DNA of 64,000 bases, taken from Cohnella candidum. GTDB lineage: Bacteria; Bacillota; Bacilli; Paenibacillales; Paenibacillaceae. Under the pieces are notes generated by a model. The model saw only the letters and a program-made list of their open reading frames with translations. It was not told the origin of the DNA and did no database searches. The DNA is taken from the NCBI RefSeq assembly GCF_003713065.1, contig NZ_CP033433.1, forward strand, positions 2,205,001 to 2,269,000, given 5' to 3'. Both the position numbers and the translations under genes were made by a program. Of the stretch, positions 41,497 to 51,566 are shown piece after piece; the first letter of the stretch is position 1; each line of letters starts with the position of its first letter.

Positions 41497-44400
41497 TTAT
41501 TGGCACATGGCCTGATGAATCCGCGCTCCTTGATGGTTGGTTTCCAATTGGAGCACTTCGCTCAGCTTCACCTTTGCTTCCGCCGTTCGCGCCAAGCCAA
41601 GCAATCCAAGCGCCAGCATGTAAAGGCAATGGATCCGGTTTCTCTTGTTCAGGTCATCCTCGAACACGAGGAAGTCCGGCAGAGAGACCGCGAAATAATC
41701 GATTTTCACGTCGTCGAACAGATGCTTCTCGGCATAGTCGATCAATTTGTTGAACCGCCGTTTGGCTTCCTTGCCGACGCCCAGCTTCAGCCAAGCCAAG
41801 CCTTGGTAGAAAATCATGTCCGGCGGCTGATCATTGTAGAACATCGCGCTGGCCGGTTCCTCCAGCCCTTGCGAAGCGATCGCCCAGCACTCCGCTGCCT
41901 TTTCGGTTTGCCCCATTCCTTCGTAGGCATTTCCGAGATAATAGTAAACATTGTTCTCTTGTGCGCCGGTCAGCTTGCCTTCCCCTAAGTTGTCCGGGTA
42001 AACCAGCGCGCGGCTAAGCAGTTCCACCGCTTGCTCGAACATCCCTTGCTGGAGAGACTGTTTGCCGAGTTCGACATGGGCCAGCACGTATTGGCCGGTC
42101 ACCTTGCCTTCTCCGCCTTCCCATGGATGGAAATTCCGGCGGGCAATGGCGGCTGCGGCATCCGAATGCCTTCCGAGCAGGTTAAGCAGCGTTACATATT
42201 CCACGTACAGATCGTCGCGTTTTTCGACCAATTCCCTATAACGCTCCAGCTTCTCCAGACGGCTTGCTGCGGAGAAGCCGATTTTCTTGTACAGTTGGTC
42301 CAGTTCATAAAATACGCGGGCGTCCGAGGTATTGCAGGCAAACGCTTTTTCCAATGCCTTTTGCGCCGATACAGGATCATTGCTCTTATTGTAGTAGGCA
42401 AGCGCCAGATTCCGATGCGGGGTCGCGAAGCCGTCAAACAGCGAAACGGAAGTTTCCCACAAACGGATCGATTCTTCCGGGCGTTTCTTGTCGTACAGCA
42501 GGTTAGCCAGGTAATAGCAGGCTTTGTCGTCCGAAGGATCGGCCGCAACCGCGCTTTCGAGCACAAGCAGATCGAACAGGCTGTTCGGGAAGCAATAATC
42601 CGGAACCGCGTCATGACCGGCTCGGCGCTGGACAGCGGCTTCCGCGGAGTCACCGGATCTCTCCAGCACGTAAGCCAACGCATAATGCAGCATGGGGTAT
42701 CCATCGGTTCCAACCGACGCCGCAACCCGCTCGAGAACGTCCGCCGCTTCTTCATACAATCCGCATCCAGCGTAATCGGACGCCAAGTTCAAATAGTTAT
42801 GGGCATCTTCCCGCATGAGCCTCGCAAGTTCGACTCTCGCTTGGCCCGCGGATTCGACTTGGCCGGCGGCCGTCAATGCGGAGATTCTTTCGTTGGCGGC
42901 GCCGAAATCGGCGACGTCGAGCCGCAGCGTTTCTTCCGAAAATGCGATCGATTCCGCGTAACGGCCCAGCTTGCGCAACAGCGCGGACTTCAGGTGCCGT
43001 GCCTTGTAGTTGCGCGAATTGCGGATTAAGGAACGTTCCACGAGCTCCAGCGCTTCGCCGTAAGCTTTCTTCTCGCTTGCGATTTGTGCAAGCGTAAAGT
43101 AGCCCGGATCCTGCCAAGCGGCGGACCATACGGATTTGTACAGAGCGGCGAATGCTTCGTCCAGGCGCCGTTGCAGCTTCAAGGACACTCCAAGCTGGTA
43201 ATAGGCCTCGCTGTCGTAAGGATTCGGGTTGCGCCAGGTCAAGGATTTGACCGCCGTGCGGAAGCGGCTTTCCGCCTGTGCGAACAGTCCGCGACGGAGC
43301 AGAAGCGTTCCGTAAGCCACGTTGATCCGGATATCTCCGGGATCGCGTTTCAATCCCTCCAAATAATAAGCTTCCGGTTCGAAGGTGGCATGCCGGTATT
43401 GCTCCAGGTGCAAACCTGCCAGGTAAAGCTGCTCGTTCGTTTGGAGATCCTTCGGCTCGGGCAGCGGTTTTGCGGCATCCGGAACCTGCTCGATGGAAGG
43501 TTTAGCGGGTCGGTAGGATACCAGAATACGGCCTTCCGAGTCACGGACCGTTACCTTGAGATCATGCGCCAGATCTTCTTCATCCAGGGGCAAGATGGAC
43601 TTAAAGGTGTTATTCGGAGACAATACGACGGTCTCGAGCGCATAAACCCGCCGTTTGCCCTTCAACTCAACGGACGCCTCTTTAAATACGGAGGTCGCAT
43701 ACACCAACACGATAGCCGTGCGGGCGGACTCGTCGACCTCCAGGTTAACTGCCGCGTCGATCGTAGCATTTTTAACGACGCCGATGTCCTTATAAGGCAT
43801 GAAATATTGCGTGAACGTCTTCTCTTCGTAAGGCTGCAGCCACGTGAAGTCGGGCTGGTTATCCGTATAGACGCCGGTCATGAGCTCGATGTACGGGCCG
43901 TCTTCGTCCGTCAGGTTGCGGTCCCAGGCTTGGCCGAATTCCCCGTTGCCCCAAGTCCATTGCTTCTTGCCGGGCGAGATGTGGTGGTTTGCCACGTGCA
44001 GCAAACCCGCCTGGACGCCATGGTCGTAACCGCCGACGAAATTGTAATCCGATTTATAGGCCATGTAGGACGTCGGAACCGGGATGTTCTTGTACCGGGA
44101 GATGTCGACGCCTTCCGAATAGTCCATTTTGTAATAGGTGCCCGTCGCGATCGGGAATCGGGACACGTCGCGTTTGCCGTGGTCGAATACGGCCGTGACG
44201 TCCGGAGGAAATACGGATTGCGTGTGGTCGTTGACCGCCACCGCCGGGTTCGCCCACCACAGGAATGTTTGCGGTTCCGGAGTCCGGTTATACAGCTGGG
44301 CGGAAATTTCGAGATAGGCTTTGCCGGGACGGAGCGTGAAGCCTGCCGTCACTTTGGTGCCGTACATCCGGTCGATCTCGCTTACCCACACCGTGGCGCT

Positions 44401-44853
44401 TCCGTCCTCATTTTCGGCCAGCCGGTATTCGACCGGTCCGTAAGTATTCGGGCGGTGGTGCTGGGGCCAGTTGAACTCGATCCCGCCGGAGATCCAAGGA
44501 CCGGCAAGGCCGACAAGCGCAGGCTTGATCACCCGGTTGTAATAGACGAAATCATAATCGTTCGTTTTGTCCAGCGCCCGATAAATCCGGCCGCCGATTT
44601 CCGGCATGATTTCAATTCGCACGTATTCGTTTTCGAGTATGGCGAGCCGGTAAGCTTTCGGCTTTTTTTCGTCCTCGATTTTATCGATAACCGGATGCGG
44701 ATATACGCGGCCGGAGCTTCCCTGATAGACACGCTTCTCCAAGAACATCGGGTTTCTGTCCGGTTCGCCGGTGCCGTACGTCGGGATTTCTTTATCCTCT
44801 TCCCATACGCGCACGACCTGATGGCCGGCCGAGATTTTCTCCTGAATACTCAT
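41497..44853 (-). CDS. DUF5107 domain plus TPR repeats, large protein
   Basis: 1118 residues. The first ~400 are a DUF5107-type beta-sandwich (mutarotase/GH-like): EIMPEIGGRIYRALDKTND, ISGGIEFNWPQHHRPNTYGP and the WTWGNGEFGQAWDRNLTDED block. The rest (~500-1115) is about ten TPR-like helices. No signal peptide seen, so probably cytoplasmic. GGAGGGG lies 5 bp before the ATG. Divergent from an AraC regulator. Often beside carbohydrate genes; substrate unknown. Confidence 0.8.
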   Translation of the reverse strand: MSIQEKISAGHQVVRVWEEDKEIPTYGTGEPDRNPMFLEKRVYQGSSGRVYPHPVIDKIEDEKKPKAYRLAILENEYVRIEIMPEIGGRIYRALDKTNDYDFVYYNRVIKPALVGLAGPWISGGIEFNWPQHHRPNTYGPVEYRLAENEDGSATVWVSEIDRMYGTKVTAGFTLRPGKAYLEISAQLYNRTPEPQTFLWWANPAVAVNDHTQSVFPPDVTAVFDHGKRDVSRFPIATGTYYKMDYSEGVDISRYKNIPVPTSYMAYKSDYNFVGGYDHGVQAGLLHVANHHISPGKKQWTWGNGEFGQAWDRNLTDEDGPYIELMTGVYTDNQPDFTWLQPYEEKTFTQYFMPYKDIGVVKNATIDAAVNLEVDESARTAIVLVYATSVFKEASVELKGKRRVYALETVVLSPNNTFKSILPLDEEDLAHDLKVTVRDSEGRILVSYRPAKPSIEQVPDAAKPLPEPKDLQTNEQLYLAGLHLEQYRHATFEPEAYYLEGLKRDPGDIRINVAYGTLLLRRGLFAQAESRFRTAVKSLTWRNPNPYDSEAYYQLGVSLKLQRRLDEAFAALYKSVWSAAWQDPGYFTLAQIASEKKAYGEALELVERSLIRNSRNYKARHLKSALLRKLGRYAESIAFSEETLRLDVADFGAANERISALTAAGQVESAGQARVELARLMREDAHNYLNLASDYAGCGLYEEAADVLERVAASVGTDGYPMLHYALAYVLERSGDSAEAAVQRRAGHDAVPDYCFPNSLFDLLVLESAVAADPSDDKACYYLANLLYDKKRPEESIRLWETSVSLFDGFATPHRNLALAYYNKSNDPVSAQKALEKAFACNTSDARVFYELDQLYKKIGFSAASRLEKLERYRELVEKRDDLYVEYVTLLNLLGRHSDAAAAIARRNFHPWEGGEGKVTGQYVLAHVELGKQSLQQGMFEQAVELLSRALVYPDNLGEGKLTGAQENNVYYYLGNAYEGMGQTEKAAECWAIASQGLEEPASAMFYNDQPPDMIFYQGLAWLKLGVGKEAKRRFNKLIDYAEKHLFDDVKIDYFAVSLPDFLVFEDDLNKRNRIHCLYMLALGLLGLARTAEAKVKLSEVLQLETNHQGARIHQAMCQ

Positions 44854-45039
44854 CGGTTCCCCTCCTGCATTTGATGATTCAAATTTACCTCGGCGAAGAA
44901 AGGATTCCAATTGACGAAACTCGGCAGTTGATGGATGATATTCTTATATTCACAACAACCTCATTTTGATTAACAATGATCCGTGTAAATATCCAATGGA
45001 ATATGTTCTTATATACAAATAGGAGTGGACCCGAGCATC

Positions 45040-45933
45040 ATGGAAACGATTCGGATACCGGAAGGCTTCGACTCGCAGAGACTGTTCATCCAGCCCGAAT
45101 ACATGCAGAACGAGCTTCAAACCCACGAGCTTACCCGGTCGTTCTATGTAAGCGACATCGGTTATTTTCCGCAGGCCCGATTTCATTACCGGGAAAGACA
45201 CGAAGGCTGCGACTCCCATATCTTCATTTACTGCGTGGAAGGAGAAGGCTGGATCGAATGGAACGGCGGCGACCGGCAGGTACGGATCGGGAACCGCCAG
45301 CTTGCCGTCATTCCCGCCGGGACGCCCCACCGCTACGGTGCTGACACCGACAACCCCTGGACCATTTATTGGTTTCATTTGAAAGGAGATCATGCCACGC
45401 AACTGATTCGGGCATACGGCATGGATTCAGGTCCCCTGTCTCTTCCGCTCGGTACGCACGCTCAGTGGCTGGAGCATTTCGAGCAATGCTTCGCTCTCCT
45501 GACGGACAAAACGTATTCTTTGCCCGGCCAAATTCACGTCTCTCAAACCGTGCGGCATCTTCTTAGTGCTATAGGCATCAGCGCCGGCATCTCGACAAAG
45601 GACAAAAAAAGGGAACGTTATCTGGAGCAAGCCATCCGGTACATGACCGACCGGCTGAACGACTCCGTAACGCTCCCTGAGCTATCTAAGCACACGGGTC
45701 TTTCGAAACAGCATCTCAACTATTTGTTCAAAAAAGAAACGGGCTGTCCGCCCGTCGATTACTTCTTGAGGATGAAAATGCAACGCGCCGGCCAAATGCT
45801 AGACTTGACCGACCTGAGCGTGAAGGAAGTCTGCGGTGCCGTGGGGATCTCCGACCCCTATTACTTTTCCCGGCTGTTCAAAAAAATGATGGGTGTCTCT
45901 CCTACCGAATACCGAAGCATCCCCAAAGGATAA
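45040..45933 (+). CDS. AraC family regulator with cupin domain
   Basis: About 297 residues: cupin at 60-130 (HIFIYCVEGEGWIEWNG then VIPAGTPHRYGAD) and two C-terminal HTH motifs (VTLPELSKHTGLSKQHLNYL and LSVKEVCGAVGISDPYYFSRL). Divergent from the DUF5107-TPR gene, which it probably controls. ATG 45040 lies 14 bp from AGGAG; GTG 45025 abuts it. Start uncertain by five codons. Confidence 0.85.
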   Translation: METIRIPEGFDSQRLFIQPEYMQNELQTHELTRSFYVSDIGYFPQARFHYRERHEGCDSHIFIYCVEGEGWIEWNGGDRQVRIGNRQLAVIPAGTPHRYGADTDNPWTIYWFHLKGDHATQLIRAYGMDSGPLSLPLGTHAQWLEHFEQCFALLTDKTYSLPGQIHVSQTVRHLLSAIGISAGISTKDKKRERYLEQAIRYMTDRLNDSVTLPELSKHTGLSKQHLNYLFKKETGCPPVDYFLRMKMQRAGQMLDLTDLSVKEVCGAVGISDPYYFSRLFKKMMGVSPTEYRSIPKG

Positions 45934-45946
45934 CTCCTTCTCGGGC

Positions 45947-46885
45947 TTACAAACCGATGCGCCAATCCCCGTTGCCGAGAATGATTTCCAGATCCCAGCA
46001 GTCGGATTCGCCGGGCCCCAGCGTCACGGCGGTACCATTGCTTACCGCTCGTTCCAGAGAGTCATAGTAACCGATTCCGGGCTCCAGAGCGATTGTCGTC
46101 CGGTCATTGCACATCCCTTGATCGATCCATACGCCCCAATACGGAACTTGGGAGCCATCCGTTCTCAAAAGCAGGTAGTTGCGGGTTGTTCGTCCGTACA
46201 AGCCGGACCAAGCCTCGCTTACCGGATGCGGATAATAGAATTTCCTGCCGTCTCCGTCCGTTTCCGTACCGACTGTCCAAGTCTCCGGCGTGCGATAAGA
46301 GGAACCCGTCTCGTATTTTCCGCCGCCGAATACGCAAAGCAAGTTCCGCATCGCGTCCGGAAGCACGATATCCGTCGGTTCGTCGATCTTGAATTGCGGA
46401 TGGGCGGTCCATAGGAATGGCAAGGGAGCATCGCCTGTATTTTCTACCGTATAAGCCAGCCGAACCGTCTTATCCCCATCAAGCAACAATTCCCTGGAAA
46501 ACCGGTACGGCAGCTGTTTCCCCTGAACGGAACAGATCACTTTGGTTTCCGTCGTATGGCTTTCCCAGGGAAGCGACCATATTTCTCCGTGATCCGGCAA
46601 CGAAATATCCCCCTTCTCTCCGGTCATGCAAGGGTTAATCGTAGGAAAACACTCGTCCCATCCGCTCATGTCCCAATTCGTGAAGGTCGAACCGTAAACC
46701 GGTTGTTTCAGAGGACGATTGCCCGAATCCATCATCCATTCTTTTCCCGTCGGCTTATACAGTAGAGAAACGATTTTACCGCCCAGCTCCGGAATCACCT
46801 CGGTCCGCAGCGTGGCGTTTTCCGCAACGATCGAATTCATACCTTTGGAAATACCGGGATAAACCCTTGATTCCAAGCCATCCAT
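45947..46885 (-). CDS. Galactose-mutarotase-fold protein
   Basis: 312 residues of a beta-supersandwich: NATLRTEVIPELGGKIVSLLYK, NWDMSGWDECFPTINPC, SLPDHGEIWSLPWESH and FLWTAHPQFKI. Resembles aldose 1-epimerase-like proteins; the His in LPDHGEIW may be the catalytic one but the pair Glu is not certain. ATG 46885 with AAGG 9 bp upstream. Followed 61 bp later by PhyH (upstream in DNA). Substrate unknown. Confidence 0.78.
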   Translation of the reverse strand: MDGLESRVYPGISKGMNSIVAENATLRTEVIPELGGKIVSLLYKPTGKEWMMDSGNRPLKQPVYGSTFTNWDMSGWDECFPTINPCMTGEKGDISLPDHGEIWSLPWESHTTETKVICSVQGKQLPYRFSRELLLDGDKTVRLAYTVENTGDAPLPFLWTAHPQFKIDEPTDIVLPDAMRNLLCVFGGGKYETGSSYRTPETWTVGTETDGDGRKFYYPHPVSEAWSGLYGRTTRNYLLLRTDGSQVPYWGVWIDQGMCNDRTTIALEPGIGYYDSLERAVSNGTAVTLGPGESDCWDLEIILGNGDWRIGL

Positions 46886-46946
46886 TCCCTTTCATCCTTC
46901 CGATTTGGAGAAGCCGTTATGGTTCAATTCCTTCATTATCCACCGC

Positions 46947-47747
46947 TTAATGGTAGGGTGGGATTTCAATGCCGCAAGGCCCGCCGTCCGGATTGCTCTC
47001 CAGCTCCAACTCCGTACCGTCGGCACGATAGATCGGATTGTACCAATGTCCGATATGGGTCGCGCTGGCATTCGCGTAATGGCAGATGAAGGCACGGCGG
47101 AATCTTTCCTTCGATTTATTGCGATAGGAGCCGTGAATCAGATTGCCGTTGAAGAATAAAACGTCTCCAGGCTCCATGAGGGCAGGGATCGGCTTCTCTT
47201 CCTTCGGAGGCTTCACGTAGTGCGACGTGAACGATTCCGCAGAGTCCGACGTCTCCGGACAGACGATGTCGTAATGATTCGTCTTCGGCACCAACAGCAT
47301 ACAGCCGTTCTCTTCATCGCAACGGTCAATGGCCGTCCAGGCCGCGATGCAGTTTCCCGGTTCCACTTTCAAGTAGAAATTGTCCTGATGAAGAGCCTGC
47401 CCTCGCGAGCCGGGCGGCTTGTAATAGAACATGCTTTGGGCCGCCAGCGCCTCCTCACCGTATAACTCCTTCAGAATGGCCAGCACGCCAGGGTGCAGCA
47501 TATATTGCTTGGCCAAAGGATTGAACCGGTGCGGGTGCAGCACCCGCGGATACCGTTTGAGGGGATCGTCCGTCTCGGTTTGGAAGTCGGGTTCGAAGTA
47601 ACCCGGTACGGTTGTTTGGGCAATTTCATCAAATGTCTTCCGGATCTCCTCCACCTCTTCCGGCCGAAAAACCCCTTTTACGATCAAATATCCCTCGGTC
47701 TCGAACTGCCTCATCTGTTCTTCCGTCAATGCCTGCAGTTTTGGCAT
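46947..47747 (-). CDS. Phytanoyl-CoA dioxygenase (PhyH) family protein
   Basis: 266 residues, Fe(II)/2-oxoglutarate oxygenase. Metal ligands: HQD of LHQDNFYLK and a distal His in LIHGSYRNKSKERFRRAF, with the last Arg as the 2-OG anchor. Family members hydroxylate diverse small molecules; the substrate is open. GGAG is 8 bp before ATG 47747. Likely controlled by the divergent AraC gene at 47930. Confidence 0.87.
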   Translation of the reverse strand: MPKLQALTEEQMRQFETEGYLIVKGVFRPEEVEEIRKTFDEIAQTTVPGYFEPDFQTETDDPLKRYPRVLHPHRFNPLAKQYMLHPGVLAILKELYGEEALAAQSMFYYKPPGSRGQALHQDNFYLKVEPGNCIAAWTAIDRCDEENGCMLLVPKTNHYDIVCPETSDSAESFTSHYVKPPKEEKPIPALMEPGDVLFFNGNLIHGSYRNKSKERFRRAFICHYANASATHIGHWYNPIYRADGTELELESNPDGGPCGIEIPPYH

Positions 47748-47929
47748 AATCCTCACTCCTCTATAAGGATCTTCTTGCAAGTTACTTCCATGGTACGGCC
47801 TCCACGGGAAAGACGGAAGTTTCAATCATGCTTAATACTGCTTGGATCCTGCTATAGGGGTAGACGACCATACGGGAAAACCCTTAGTCTATTCGTAAGT
47901 GATGGTGACGTATTACTGGGGGCTAGGGA

Positions 47930-48736
47930 ATGAAGGAACATTCGTACGGCGGGATCATGACGGGGCATTTTTACGAAAACGACAGCTATGGGATAAAGAG
48001 GCCGGATGGAATGGACAATTGGCTGATCGCGTATACGCTTGAAGGGGAAGGCTTCTTCCGAACGCCTTCCGGAGAAAAAAGCTGCGGTCCAGGGGAAATC
48101 GCCCTATTACGGAAAGGAGTGCCCCATGCTTATGGAACGCAACCGGGGAACTTCTGGCATTTCATGTGGGCTCATTTTGACAGGCTGCCGGAAACGGGGC
48201 TTTTGCCGGATGAAGAAGCGCTGATTTGCAAAATCCCTTCAGGCGAGCTTCAGAGGCGCATATTGCGTATTTTCCGTACCTTGGTCCGGGATTCCCGCGA
48301 GAGAGGCGGCTATTGGCAAGAGCTGTGCGAGAACCAACTGAGCAGCATCCTGCTGCTCACCGCGGATCAGTTGACCGAACAGCTGGATCCGAGAGTCAGC
48401 CAGGTCAAGCGCCTGCTTAGCGCGAGGATGAAGGAACCTCTCTCCGTGAATGAGTTGGCGTCCTCCGTCGGATTGTCCGCTTCCCGACTCTCCCATCTCT
48501 TCAAATCGGAAACCGGCGGTTCCGTGCTTGATACGTTGAATGCGATGAGGCTCGAACAAGCTGCCCTGTTGATGGTCCATGCCGGCCGGACGGCATCCGA
48601 AGCGGCGTATGACGTCGGCTTCCAAAGCTATAACCACTTTGCCGCTTTGTTCCGCAAACGGTTTGGGAAGAGTCCTAACGCGTATCGCAAGGATATAGAA
48701 AAAAATCGCATGGAGCCGAGCGCTCCACGCGATTGA
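47930..48736 (+). CDS. AraC family regulator
   Basis: 268 residues: an N-terminal cupin-like region (LIAYTLEGEGFFRTPSGEKS, ALLRKGVPHAYGT) and an AraC DNA-binding domain (LSVNELASSVGLSASRLSHLF, ASEAAYDVGFQSYNHFAALF). Divergent from the PhyH gene, 182 bp away. GGGGGC is about 9 bp before the ATG. Its last codons overlap the MFS terminator. Confidence 0.86.
   Translation: MKEHSYGGIMTGHFYENDSYGIKRPDGMDNWLIAYTLEGEGFFRTPSGEKSCGPGEIALLRKGVPHAYGTQPGNFWHFMWAHFDRLPETGLLPDEEALICKIPSGELQRRILRIFRTLVRDSRERGGYWQELCENQLSSILLLTADQLTEQLDPRVSQVKRLLSARMKEPLSVNELASSVGLSASRLSHLFKSETGGSVLDTLNAMRLEQAALLMVHAGRTASEAAYDVGFQSYNHFAALFRKRFGKSPNAYRKDIEKNRMEPSAPRD
48699..48734 (-). terminator. MFS-gene terminator within the end of the AraC gene
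   Basis: AATCGC-a-TGGAGC / GCTCCA-c-GCGATT stem; on the minus strand seven T follow. It serves the MFS gene ending at 48747 and lies inside the AraC coding sequence. Confidence 0.75.
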
Positions 48737-48746
48737 TTTGCTGTCT

Positions 48747-50018
48747 TTATGCTGCTGCTTGGCGATCCTCTAAGGTGCGTTCCTTAATCAACACGGATCC
48801 GACAAGGCCGATCAAGGTGAAGCAGACGATAATCAAAATCCCATAGCGGTAGCCTGTAACGACCGAGCTGCTTTGAAAATGGTCCAGAACTTTGCCGAAT
48901 AAGCTTGGCAGCAGAACCGCACTCACGAATCCGCCGGTATTCGCGATACCCGAAACGACACCGACCTCTTGAACGGCAAAGGATTCGCGCACAACCCCAA
49001 ACGTTAATGAGCTCGCCCCATTTCCAAACCCAATCAGGAAGAAAAGCACGGCAAGCAGCATAAACGGCGGCTTTCCGCCCGACAAGAAAATAATGCCCCA
49101 GCTTAGAAAGACGACAACATGAACGACCGTGTACGGACGTTTGATGGATCCGAGACGCCCTGAAATCCAGCTGGAAAGCGGAGCCCCCAGGATCGCGCCG
49201 AACAGTCCGATCATGATCAGTTGGCTGGCACCCGAACGACTCATTCCGTAGACGTGCATTCCATATGGCACAGCCCATGACCCAATAAAGCCGACATACG
49301 TTCCGACAAGGCCGAAATGACAGAAGAACGTCGCCCAGGTTTGCCTTTGCGCGAAAATGCGCCGCAGCAAAACCAAAGTGGGTTCCCGTTTTAATTTTTC
49401 TTTACCGGAAGAAGCCATGTTGGACGGAGTCGCCTTCGTCATTTTGCGGGTGTTGACGACGAGCACGAAGTATAAAAGGATTCCGACCAAACACAGGATA
49501 CATCCCGTTATCAAAAACGGTACGTGCCAACTCGTAGCGGCGATCCACAAAGAAAAAGGAACGGTAGCCGTCAGAAAACCGAGGCTTCCGCTCACGCCCG
49601 CCATGCCGATCAAGCCGATAAACTCCTTGGCCTTAAACCATTGGCTGAGGATCAACACCAAATTAATCCATATGGTTGAATCGCCTATTCCCACCAATAA
49701 TCGGGCCATCAACAGAATCGACTCATTCGGTGCCAAACTATAGATGATCGTGCCGATTCCGTTCAGGAGCGTTCCCGCGATCAAGAAACGGTTCGGCCCA
49801 AAACGGTCCGAAAAGATCCCCACCGGAATTTGCAAACCCGCATATGCGAGGAATTGGACACTGGCGAGTAAACCGATCGTGGATGCCGTAACATGAAACT
49901 CGTTCATCAACTGATCGGAAATGAGTCCCGGAGCGGTACGCTGCGTCACGATGAGCAAATAAGTAAACAATACGGCGGCAAAAACGACCCAACGATACTG
50001 ACTGTTTTGTTTGTCCAA
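48747..50018 (-). CDS. MFS transporter
   Basis: 423 residues, about 12 membrane helices. The MFS loop 2-3 GIFSDRFGPNRFLIAG and the ASSLTFGVVRESF segment are visible. Resembles MFS carriers of the NarK/ACS-like type; substrate unclear. TTG 50018 has GGAG 9 bp upstream. A longer open frame to ATG 50075 runs through the thrC terminator hairpin, so it is rejected. Confidence 0.83.
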   Translation of the reverse strand: MDKQNSQYRWVVFAAVLFTYLLIVTQRTAPGLISDQLMNEFHVTASTIGLLASVQFLAYAGLQIPVGIFSDRFGPNRFLIAGTLLNGIGTIIYSLAPNESILLMARLLVGIGDSTIWINLVLILSQWFKAKEFIGLIGMAGVSGSLGFLTATVPFSLWIAATSWHVPFLITGCILCLVGILLYFVLVVNTRKMTKATPSNMASSGKEKLKREPTLVLLRRIFAQRQTWATFFCHFGLVGTYVGFIGSWAVPYGMHVYGMSRSGASQLIMIGLFGAILGAPLSSWISGRLGSIKRPYTVVHVVVFLSWGIIFLSGGKPPFMLLAVLFFLIGFGNGASSLTFGVVRESFAVQEVGVVSGIANTGGFVSAVLLPSLFGKVLDHFQSSSVVTGYRYGILIIVCFTLIGLVGSVLIKERTLEDRQAAA

Positions 50019-50055
50019 TGGTCTCTTCTCCTGCTTTTCTCTCGTCTCTAGGTGA

Positions 50056-50083
50056 AAGAACCGGTGAACGATCACCGGTTCTT
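50056..50083 (-). terminator. Hairpin after thrC
   Basis: A perfect 12-bp stem AAGAACCGGTGA/TCACCGGTTCTT on the minus strand with a weak T-tract, 26 bp after the thrC stop. Confidence 0.6.
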
Positions 50084-50108
50084 AGGCTTACCTATTCGAA
50101 TTTATCAG

Positions 50109-51497
50109 TTAGAAAAACTTCTCCAATCGAGCTTTGACCGCTTCGTTGCTTCCCTCGACGACGGTATGGAACTGCGGCTTGTCGAACAAGGCTTGGATCG
50201 GATCCGGGAACGTCTGCTTGATGCTGCGCAGTTGAATCGCCTCATCGAACTTGGCCGGGTGCGCCGTCGACAGGGTGACCGTCACTTGCCCTTCCGACGC
50301 GAGCGCATCGGCTGCCGCGATACCGCAAGCGGTATGCGGATCGAGAAGGTACTTGCTCTCTTCGTGGTACTTCGCGATCGCATCCAAGCATTCGTCATTC
50401 TGCACGCCATACGCGGCGAAATCGGCTTGCACGAGGTTCAGCTTGTCCTGCGGAATTACGATGCGGCCTTCTTTTTTGAACGCGGCCATCATGGAATTGA
50501 CGACCGCGGTGTCCTCACCGTAGAGGTAATATAAGTAACGCTCGAAGTTGCTTGCCACCTGAATGTCCATGGAAGGGCTATAGGTGCTGCGGAACTCGCC
50601 GGGCTGATAAACGCCTTCCTTCACGAAACGCTCCAGGATGTTATTTTCGTTCGTCGCCAGAATGAGCTTGCCGACCGGCAGCCCCATCTTCTGTGCCAGA
50701 TATCCCGCGAAAATGTCGCCGAAGTTGCCCGTTGGGACGCTGAAATTGACTTTGCCGGCATGTCCCTGCTCGGCCAGCCGGAAATAGGCGTAGAAGTAAT
50801 ACACCGTCTGGGCCAAAATCCTGGCGATGTTAATGGAGTTGATCGCCCGCAGGTGGTATTTATGTTTGAATTCTACCTCGGCGAAAATTTCCTTGATGAT
50901 GCGCTGGCAGTCGTCGAAAGTGCCTTCCACCGCCAAGTTCAGCACGTTGGCGTCGTCCACCGTGGTCATTTGCAACTCTTGGACCTTGCTCACCTTGCCG
51001 TTGGGGTGAAGGATGCAGATCCGGATGCCTTCCTTACCGCGAACGCCCTCGATGGCGGAAGCTCCCGTATCTCCGGAAGTCGCGCCAAGGATATGGATGA
51101 TCGAATCGGTTTTCGCCGAAATGTAGGCATACAGGTTGCCCAGGAATTGCAGGGCCACGTCTTTAAACGCGAAAGTCGGGCCGTGGAACAGCTCCAGCAC
51201 GTGCAAATCGTCCCGAATGCGGCGCACCGGCGTTACTTCCTCATGACGGAAGGTCGAGTAGCTGTCGTCAACCAGCTTTTTCAGATCGCCGCGCGGAATT
51301 TCATCTCCCACGAACAACGAGAAAACTTCAAGCGCGAGTTCCGGATAAGAAAGTCGCTGCCAAGATGAAAGCTGCTCCTGCGGCAAGCGGGGCATTTGCT
51401 CGGGTACGAGCAATCCGCCGTCATCCGCCAGCCCCATAAGTACGGCGTCGATAAATCCAATGGGAGCCACCTGGCCCCGCGTGCTGATGTAGTTCAT
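50109..51497 (-). CDS. thrC: Threonine synthase
   Basis: 462 residues, PLP fold-type II, the long bacterial form. PLP-lysine motif GPTFAFKDVALQFLG, ATSGDTGASAIEG phosphate loop and the NSINIARILAQTVYYF block. Makes threonine from phosphohomoserine. No hom or thrB next to it. 69 bp from the LysR gene. Confidence 0.94.
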   Translation of the reverse strand: MNYISTRGQVAPIGFIDAVLMGLADDGGLLVPEQMPRLPQEQLSSWQRLSYPELALEVFSLFVGDEIPRGDLKKLVDDSYSTFRHEEVTPVRRIRDDLHVLELFHGPTFAFKDVALQFLGNLYAYISAKTDSIIHILGATSGDTGASAIEGVRGKEGIRICILHPNGKVSKVQELQMTTVDDANVLNLAVEGTFDDCQRIIKEIFAEVEFKHKYHLRAINSINIARILAQTVYYFYAYFRLAEQGHAGKVNFSVPTGNFGDIFAGYLAQKMGLPVGKLILATNENNILERFVKEGVYQPGEFRSTYSPSMDIQVASNFERYLYYLYGEDTAVVNSMMAAFKKEGRIVIPQDKLNLVQADFAAYGVQNDECLDAIAKYHEESKYLLDPHTACGIAAADALASEGQVTVTLSTAHPAKFDEAIQLRSIKQTFPDPIQALFDKPQFHTVVEGSNEAVKARLEKFF

Positions 51498-51566
51498 CTC
51501 TATCCCCTCGAACCATAGAATTATCTGTTTATTGTAACATAACGTCGGAACTGCGGTCGCGCAAAA

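Noticed and set aside
43084..44874. 596-codon open frame antisense to the DUF5107-TPR gene
   Set aside because: Product has no domain pattern and the other strand encodes a clear multi-domain protein.
50019..50075. Longer start for the MFS gene
   Set aside because: Would place the start in the thrC hairpin; TTG 50018 has a good ribosome site.
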